Source: Methylaequor sp045563055
GTDB taxonomy: Bacteria; Pseudomonadota; Alphaproteobacteria; Methylaequorales; Methylaequoraceae
DNA: 64,000 bases
Assembly: GCA_045563055.1 (NCBI GenBank)
Contig: JBJKUR010000006.1
Coordinates: forward strand, 62,001 to 126,000
Reading direction: 5' to 3'
The translations under genes were made by a program, and so were the position numbers. Position 1 is the first letter of the stretch. The number at the start of each line of letters is the position of its first letter. The notes under the pieces are model-generated. The model had not been told where the DNA came from. It did no database searches and was given only the letters and a program-made list of their open reading frames with translations. This document shows, piece after piece, positions 59,278 to 64,000 of this stretch.

Positions 59278-60244
59278 TTTCTCTGATTTTCTCCAATATT
59301 TCTTCCGTTGGTCTGGCTCCATATTGTTGAATAATTTGAGAAGCAAATCTACATCCAAACTCTGCTGCTGCTGAAGGATTTTCTCCCTTAAGCAACTTAA
59401 ATAAGAATCCAGCCGCAAACATATCTCCCGCTCCCGTTGTATCGATAACTGAATTAACCTTTTGAGCTTCTACGGCTTGATGGCTTTGACTTGTGAAAAT
59501 TTCAGCTCCCTTTTCTCCTTTTGTCATCACCATTATTTCTAAGTTATTTTCCTTAATAATACTCTCTCTATTGGTCATATTAAAGAGCTCATTACACTCG
59601 TTTTCATTTCCTATAAGTATATCAACGTATGATTTTGTAAAACTAAGGAAATCTTTTTTAAACATCTTCACTAAGTTTGAATCAGAAAGTGAAAATACTA
59701 TTTTGATGTTCATTTGTGATGAAATTTTCAAAGCTTTCATTATAGCTTGCCTGGCAGTCGCAGAGCTCCACAAGTACCCCTCGATTAAGAGATAACTTAT
59801 TCCCCTAAAATATTCTTCTTTTACATCTTTCTCATCAAGCGTTGTGCTGGCTCCCAAAAAAGTTTGCATAGACCTTTCTCCATCAGGTGTAACAAAAATT
59901 ATGCATCTGGCCGTTGGCAAGCCGTCTTCAGATTGATCACAAAGAAAATTTGTATTTGTAGCTTGCATATCAGATATAAAATCATCTCCTAAATTATCAC
60001 TTTTAACTTTTCCACAGAAAAATGACTTAAGGCCAAGCAGAGATATTGCAACAATTGTATTTGCTACAGAACCTCCGGAGTCTTTTTTCACTGGCTCAAT
60101 TTGATCAAGCATTTTATCTGATATTTGCTGATCAACTAGTGTCATTGAACCTTTATCAAGATTTTTTGACTTTATAAAGTCCTCTGTCACAGGTGCTAAT
60201 ATATCCAAGACAGCATTTCCCATACCTAATATTTTTTTATCCAT
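59267..60244 (-). CDS. PfkB-family sugar/adenosine kinase
   Basis: This 325-residue ribokinase-fold protein opens with ILGMGNAVLDILAPV, carries GGSVANTIVAISLLGLKSFF (PfkB motif 1) and DTTGAGDMFAAGFLF (motif 2 with the catalytic Asp and anion hole). It is closest in pattern to the adenosine kinase-like branch common in Alphaproteobacteria. Its substrate is not settled by sequence. Confidence 0.85.
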   Translation of the reverse strand: MDKKILGMGNAVLDILAPVTEDFIKSKNLDKGSMTLVDQQISDKMLDQIEPVKKDSGGSVANTIVAISLLGLKSFFCGKVKSDNLGDDFISDMQATNTNFLCDQSEDGLPTARCIIFVTPDGERSMQTFLGASTTLDEKDVKEEYFRGISYLLIEGYLWSSATARQAIMKALKISSQMNIKIVFSLSDSNLVKMFKKDFLSFTKSYVDILIGNENECNELFNMTNRESIIKENNLEIMVMTKGEKGAEIFTSQSHQAVEAQKVNSVIDTTGAGDMFAAGFLFKLLKGENPSAAAEFGCRFASQIIQQYGARPTEEILEKIRETNN

Positions 60245-60349
60245 AAACCTTCCTTAATTAATTATTAAATTTTTAATTTTGAAATCTTCGTATTTGTTCA
60301 TGCAAATTATATCTTTAAAAAATAAAAAAATAACTTTATATATTAAAAA

Positions 60350-60814
60350 ATGAGCAAAATTTTTCTTAACGTCACAGTCCTTCCATATAGGAGTTTATCC
60401 AAGAAAGGATTTAAAAATTTGATGTTTATAGTCTCTTTCATCTTTTTTTCAGTAGGGATTTTTTTTTGGTATATTGGAGCTTGGCCAGTCTTTGGTTTCT
60501 TGGGCTTGGATGTTTTTCTACTCTATTATGCTTTTAAAATAAACTATAAATCTGGAGAAATCTTTGAGACAATTAAAATAATTCGTGAAAAATTATCAAT
60601 AACAAGAAACTTTCCTTCGGGAAAAAGACAAGTATGGAATCTAGAAACATATTGGACAAAGGTTGAGATTTCGAATCCAGCACTTAATCAACACAATCTA
60701 ATTGTAAAATCAAAAGATAAGGTTGTTCTTTTAGGTTCCTTTCTAAATCTTAATGATAAAAAGAAGCTATTAAATAAAATTGAATCAGCTTTAAAGTTAT
60801 CAAAATGTCCATAA
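60350..60814 (+). CDS. DUF2244-family membrane protein
   Basis: The 154-residue protein has two adjacent hydrophobic segments (IVSFIFFSVGIFFWYIGAW and FGFLGLDVFLLYYAF, about 27-64) followed by a cytosolic beta domain (SGEIFETIKIIREKLSITR, QVWNLETYWTKVEI, GSFLNLNDKKKLL). This is the DUF2244 layout, of unknown role, often near heme/cytochrome genes elsewhere. No such genes are here. Confidence 0.82.
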   Translation: MSKIFLNVTVLPYRSLSKKGFKNLMFIVSFIFFSVGIFFWYIGAWPVFGFLGLDVFLLYYAFKINYKSGEIFETIKIIREKLSITRNFPSGKRQVWNLETYWTKVEISNPALNQHNLIVKSKDKVVLLGSFLNLNDKKKLLNKIESALKLSKCP

Positions 60815-60824
60815 AGGATTTGTT

Positions 60825-61730
60825 CTGACAAAAAACAATCAAATCCTTAAAAGTTATCTGGCTTTACTTAGTCTATCAGCGATATGGGGTAGCTCATTTT
60901 TATTTATAAAATTAAGTATCTATTCAATACCACCGAGTCTTTTGACATTTTATAGACTCTTAATAGCTTCAATTTTTCTACTTTTCTTTTGCAATATAAA
61001 ACGAATTTTTCAAGTTAACAAAAAACAGTTTTTTTGTTTTCTGTCTATTGCAATCTTTGGAAATGTTTTGCCATTTAATATTATAAGTTATAGTGAAAAG
61101 TACGTGGACAGTATTGTCGCAGCGACGTTAATTGGTACAATGCCCCTATTTACTTTTTTACTCTCTATTTTTATGTCTAATACTAAAAAGCCCGATAATT
61201 TTGGCTTGTTAGGGGTGTTAGTTGGTTTTATTGGTATGTTAGTTTTCATTAATCCATTCGAACTAAATGTAATATCATATTCTTTGAATGCCTCAATGCT
61301 TATTGTTTTGTCAGCTTTTTTTTATGGGCTTTCTGCCAACTTTGTTAATAGAATTTTTGGATTCTCAGCTCTAGAAATTGCTACATATTCAACGGTTATA
61401 GCGACAGTTCTCTCACTACCTGTCTTGATTTTTAATTTCTACTATTACGATTATTCAATGGTAGAAACTTTAAAAAGAATAAATTCATCAAGTTTCTTCT
61501 CGGCCACAGTTTTAGGGATTCTCTGTACTGGTCTAGCTATTTTAGTTTTTTTTAATTTAATAAAAATAAAAACCCCTGTTTTTGCTAGTCAAAGTAACTT
61601 TCTAATACCATGCTTTGGTAGTCTATGGTCATTCATTTTTCTCAGCGAAAAACTTTCTGTCTTTATGTTCTACGGTCTAACCTTAATTGTTTTAGGCGGG
61701 TGGTTGGTCAATCGGTCATTAAAAAACTAG
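60825..61730 (+). CDS. EamA-family (DMT) transporter, probable CTG start
   Basis: This 301-residue transporter has ten hydrophobic helices in two EamA repeats (LSAIWGSSFLFIKLSI at the start; SAFFYGLSANFVNRIFG in the second). The first standard start codon (TTG 60942) would remove the conserved first helix. Upstream, the frame is open but has no ATG, GTG or TTG. CTG at 60825 has AAAGGA six bases before it (60813-60818) and gives a full-length protein. An unusual start or a local sequence error is the explanation. Substrate unknown, perhaps amino acids or metabolites. Confidence 0.75.
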   Translation: MTKNNQILKSYLALLSLSAIWGSSFLFIKLSIYSIPPSLLTFYRLLIASIFLLFFCNIKRIFQVNKKQFFCFLSIAIFGNVLPFNIISYSEKYVDSIVAATLIGTMPLFTFLLSIFMSNTKKPDNFGLLGVLVGFIGMLVFINPFELNVISYSLNASMLIVLSAFFYGLSANFVNRIFGFSALEIATYSTVIATVLSLPVLIFNFYYYDYSMVETLKRINSSSFFSATVLGILCTGLAILVFFNLIKIKTPVFASQSNFLIPCFGSLWSFIFLSEKLSVFMFYGLTLIVLGGWLVNRSLKN

Positions 61731-61736
61731 AAATAG

Positions 61737-62282
61737 CTATTTTAGTTTTTTCGAGGCATCTGGTTTTTCACCCACATCGTACTCATCATATTCCATAACT
61801 GGTTTTACATCTTTTGCAGATTTCAAATCGTAGACAACTTTTACTGCATTTTGAAAGTTAACTCTGGCAACTTCAAGGTTTCTTTCAGCAAATGAAACCG
61901 ATCCACCAAGCCAAGCGTTATCCTCCAAAGCATTTGCAGCTGAAATCATGAGCTCTGATGCCTCAATTAAAGAATTATGAATCTCTCTAAGTTTTGTTGA
62001 GTTTGGGATTTTTAGGTTCCTTAAATCATCTGGCCTACCAAATGACTCTATATGTCCTTTAATTAATTCTTCAGCTTCTTTAAAGTGGTCTTCGTCAGAT
62101 CTATCATTGCTTAAATTAAAAGCGTCCAGCAATCTACCTTGAATGATTATAGCATTTCCTAGGTGACCAAGTCTAACGTCCATAGTTTCTTTATACTTTG
62201 TTAGGTCATTCTCAGAGATCTTTTCTTCACAAGAATTTAAAAAGACAAGAGATAAAATTATAAAAATAAAATATTGTTTCAT
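61737..62282 (-). CDS. Predicted lipoprotein of unknown function
   Basis: The 181-residue protein has a lipoprotein signal (FIFIILSLVFLNSCEEK, Cys near 18 as lipobox). The mature part is helical and acidic (LGHLGNAIIIQGRLLDAFNL, ASELMISAANALEDNAWLGG), with a charged tail. I do not recognise a family. It follows dapB by four bases on the same strand, so it may share its transcript. Confidence 0.75.
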   Translation of the reverse strand: MKQYFIFIILSLVFLNSCEEKISENDLTKYKETMDVRLGHLGNAIIIQGRLLDAFNLSNDRSDEDHFKEAEELIKGHIESFGRPDDLRNLKIPNSTKLREIHNSLIEASELMISAANALEDNAWLGGSVSFAERNLEVARVNFQNAVKVVYDLKSAKDVKPVMEYDEYDVGEKPDASKKLK

Positions 62283-62286
62283 TATT

Positions 62287-63069
62287 TTAACTTTCTATCA
62301 TATCCATAATTGAATACAAACCAGGTTTTTTTTTAGAGATCCAAATTGCTGCATTTAATGCTCCCAAGGAAAAGACACTTCTACTAGACGCAATGTGTTT
62401 GAGTTCCAAGCGTTCACCATCAAGAAAAAAAAAGACTGTGTGCTCTCCAATTATATCACCACCCCTGATAGAGGAGAAACCTATCTCATTTTTATTTCTT
62501 AGTTTATTATTGTTCTTTTCTCTGTATGCAAAATCAGATAATTTACTATTCCCTTCATTGACTGACTCAGCAAGAGATATTGATGTCCCAGATGGAATAT
62601 CTTTTTTTTTGTTATGGTGAATTTCAGTTATCTCAACATCAGAGAATTCTCCAACTGTCTTTGATGCTAATTTTACAATATTCTTCAACAAGCTTATGCC
62701 TATGCTCATGTTAAATGATCTTAATATTGTTTTTCCATGGATTAAATAACTAAAACTTTTCTCTTGATCTTGAGTATATCCAGTCGTGCCAGTGATAAGT
62801 GCAGCACTATTATCTTCTTCATTCATACTTTTTAATAACTTAATAGTTCCTAAAGGAGTTGTGAAATCTATAATGACTTCGCTGTTTTTAATTAAAATGG
62901 TTATATTATCAGTGACATTGATATTGGATATCTTTTTGCCAACCAAAGGATGGCCTTCATTTTCACATAAAGCTGTCAACTCGAGTGATTCAAATTTCTT
63001 AATCTGGTGAATTATATCCCTTCCCATACGACCACCAGGGCCGAAGATACCAATTTTGATTTTTTTCAT
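62287..63069 (-). CDS. dapB: 4-hydroxy-tetrahydrodipicolinate reductase
   Basis: This lysine/diaminopimelate pathway enzyme is 260 residues. The NAD(P)-binding motif IGIFGPGGRMGRDIIHQ lies at 6-22, TGTTGY carries substrate contacts, and the family signature EITEIHHNKKKDIPSGTS holds the catalytic His and Lys. RGGDIIGEHTVFF is the C-terminal block. It starts nine bases after the dnaJ stop, the common dnaJ-dapB order of Alphaproteobacteria. Confidence 0.95.
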   Translation of the reverse strand: MKKIKIGIFGPGGRMGRDIIHQIKKFESLELTALCENEGHPLVGKKISNINVTDNITILIKNSEVIIDFTTPLGTIKLLKSMNEEDNSAALITGTTGYTQDQEKSFSYLIHGKTILRSFNMSIGISLLKNIVKLASKTVGEFSDVEITEIHHNKKKDIPSGTSISLAESVNEGNSKLSDFAYREKNNNKLRNKNEIGFSSIRGGDIIGEHTVFFFLDGERLELKHIASSRSVFSLGALNAAIWISKKKPGLYSIMDMIES

Positions 63070-63078
63070 TATTAAATT

Positions 63079-64000
63079 TTATGTTAAACCATCCCAAAAG
63101 TCTTTCACTTTTGAGAAAAACCCTGATTTCTCAGGACTATTATTTTGATTTAATTCTTGGTTAAATTGATTAAGAAGATTTTTCTGGTTTTGAGATAAAT
63201 TCTTAGGGATTTCAATTATAAGAGAAATAATCATATCGCCAAAAGATGTAGACCGAAGTGTTGGCATTCCTTTGCCAGTTAATCGGAATTGGTCTCCATG
63301 TTGTGCTCCTGCAGGTATTGTAACTTTCACCCTACCACCAGATACAGTTGGCACCTCAACTGATCCTCCCAATGATGCATCGACAATTGAAATAGGAACA
63401 TTACAGAAAATCTCGGTCCCACTCCTTCCAAAAATTTGATGTTCCATCATATTTACAAAAATGTATAAATCACCTGGTGTTGACCCATTTTGCCCTACTG
63501 CTCCTTCACCCGACAATCTTATTCTACTTCCATCTTCAACGCCAGCGGGTATATTGACCTCTAATTTTCTATTTTTTCTTCTTCTACCTTCTCCACTACA
63601 TGAGCCACAGGGATCAGTTATTACCTGTCCCGCCCCTCCGCATGATGAACAGGTTCTCTCAACAGTAAAAAAACCCTGTGAAGCTCTTGTCCTTCCAGAA
63701 CCTCCGCAAGCTCCACAGTCCCTTAACCCACTTCCCTTTTCTGATCCAGATCCACTGCAATCATCACAACGAACCAAGGTTTCGAATGAAATTTCCTTTT
63801 TTATTCCTGTAAAAGACTCCCTTAGGTCAATATCAATTTCATATTTTAAGTCTTGTCCTCTTTGTTCCCTTCTTCTGTCTGGCCTTCCACCAAAGTCACC
63901 GAAAAAATCCTCAAAAATATCAGAAAAGTTGCCAAATCCGCCGCTAAATCCCTCCGAATAACCTCCTGCGCCTTGGTTGAATGCATCATGACCATAAGTG
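63079..64000 (-). CDS. dnaJ: Chaperone DnaJ (partial, N-terminal J domain off window)
   Basis: The frame runs off the right edge; about 306 C-terminal residues are visible. A Gly/Phe region (GGYSEGFSGGFGNFSDIFED) comes first, then four CxxCxGxG zinc repeats (CDDCSGSG, CGACGGSG, CSSCGGAG, CGSCSGEG), then two substrate-binding beta domains (LEVNIPAGVEDGSRIRLSGE; GDQFRLTGKGMPTL). The frame is continuous to base 64000. The J domain with HPD would lie outside. DnaJ acts with DnaK and GrpE. Confidence 0.95.
   Translation of the reverse strand, partial: TYGHDAFNQGAGGYSEGFSGGFGNFSDIFEDFFGDFGGRPDRRREQRGQDLKYEIDIDLRESFTGIKKEISFETLVRCDDCSGSGSEKGSGLRDCGACGGSGRTRASQGFFTVERTCSSCGGAGQVITDPCGSCSGEGRRRKNRKLEVNIPAGVEDGSRIRLSGEGAVGQNGSTPGDLYIFVNMMEHQIFGRSGTEIFCNVPISIVDASLGGSVEVPTVSGGRVKVTIPAGAQHGDQFRLTGKGMPTLRSTSFGDMIISLIIEIPKNLSQNQKNLLNQFNQELNQNNSPEKSGFFSKVKDFWDGLT

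Overview
The window comes from an AT-rich (about 30% G+C by eye), tightly packed bacterial chromosome. Genes commonly overlap by 1-40 bases and most intergenic gaps are under 100 bases. The order nfuA..rimI-tsaB..fur..miaB-phoH-ybeY-corC-lnt-metK-trmB-nusA-infB-rbfA-truB-rpsO-pnp, the run mutS-glnD-murJ-trpS, and the TIGR02186/TauE pair are typical of Alphaproteobacteria. Together with the strong phosphate-scarcity gene set this suggests a streamlined marine alphaproteobacterium. I cannot name the genus from sequence alone.

Layout. 1-18.8 kb (minus strand): translation, RNA processing and envelope housekeeping, from tsaB-rimI and fur down to pnp and a partial nitronate-monooxygenase-like gene; rimP and ylxR are absent from their usual places. 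18.8-31.8 kb: D-Ala-D-Ala dipeptidase, polysaccharide deacetylase, a Bax-like glucosaminidase, nfuA, a Usp protein, TIGR02186/TauE, trpS, murJ, glnD and mutS. murJ and glnD each carry a single-base frameshift. 31.8-36.9 kb: phoR, a phosphate-type porin, a PlcP-like phospholipase and a glycosyltransferase fused to a DgkA-type diacylglycerol kinase. 37-39.1 kb: an accessory module with a Fae-like protein, an XRE regulator, two operator-loaded promoters, small proteins and a lysine-rich HTH-derived protein. 39.1-45 kb: GAPDH-arsJ-ppk-ppx behind a Pho box. 45-50.6 kb: an inserted segment bounded by duplicated sequence and tRNA-Leu relics, carrying a PycTM-like protein, a second olsB-plsC pair, a frameshifted DUF616 gene and phoA. 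50.5-57 kb: sixA, pstSCAB, phoU, phoB. 57-64 kb: a GT2-GT9 fusion, a PfkB kinase, DUF2244, an EamA transporter, a lipoprotein, dapB and partial dnaJ.

How it fits together. About 25 kb (31.8-57 kb) reads as a phosphate-starvation locus. PhoR and PhoB, 23 kb apart, would act on Pho-box promoters before the porin, GAPDH-arsJ-ppk-ppx, olsB2-plsC2 and pstSCAB-phoU-phoB, and possibly before plcP. The products would capture phosphate (porin, PstSCAB, PhoA), store it (Ppk/Ppx), replace phospholipids with P-free lipids (PlcP, glycosyltransferase-DgkA, OlsB/PlsC) and remove arsenate that enters through the phosphate transporter (GAPDH/ArsJ). The least explained piece is the 37-39 kb module, where palindromic operators sit inside the promoter spacers of two neighbouring transcription units.
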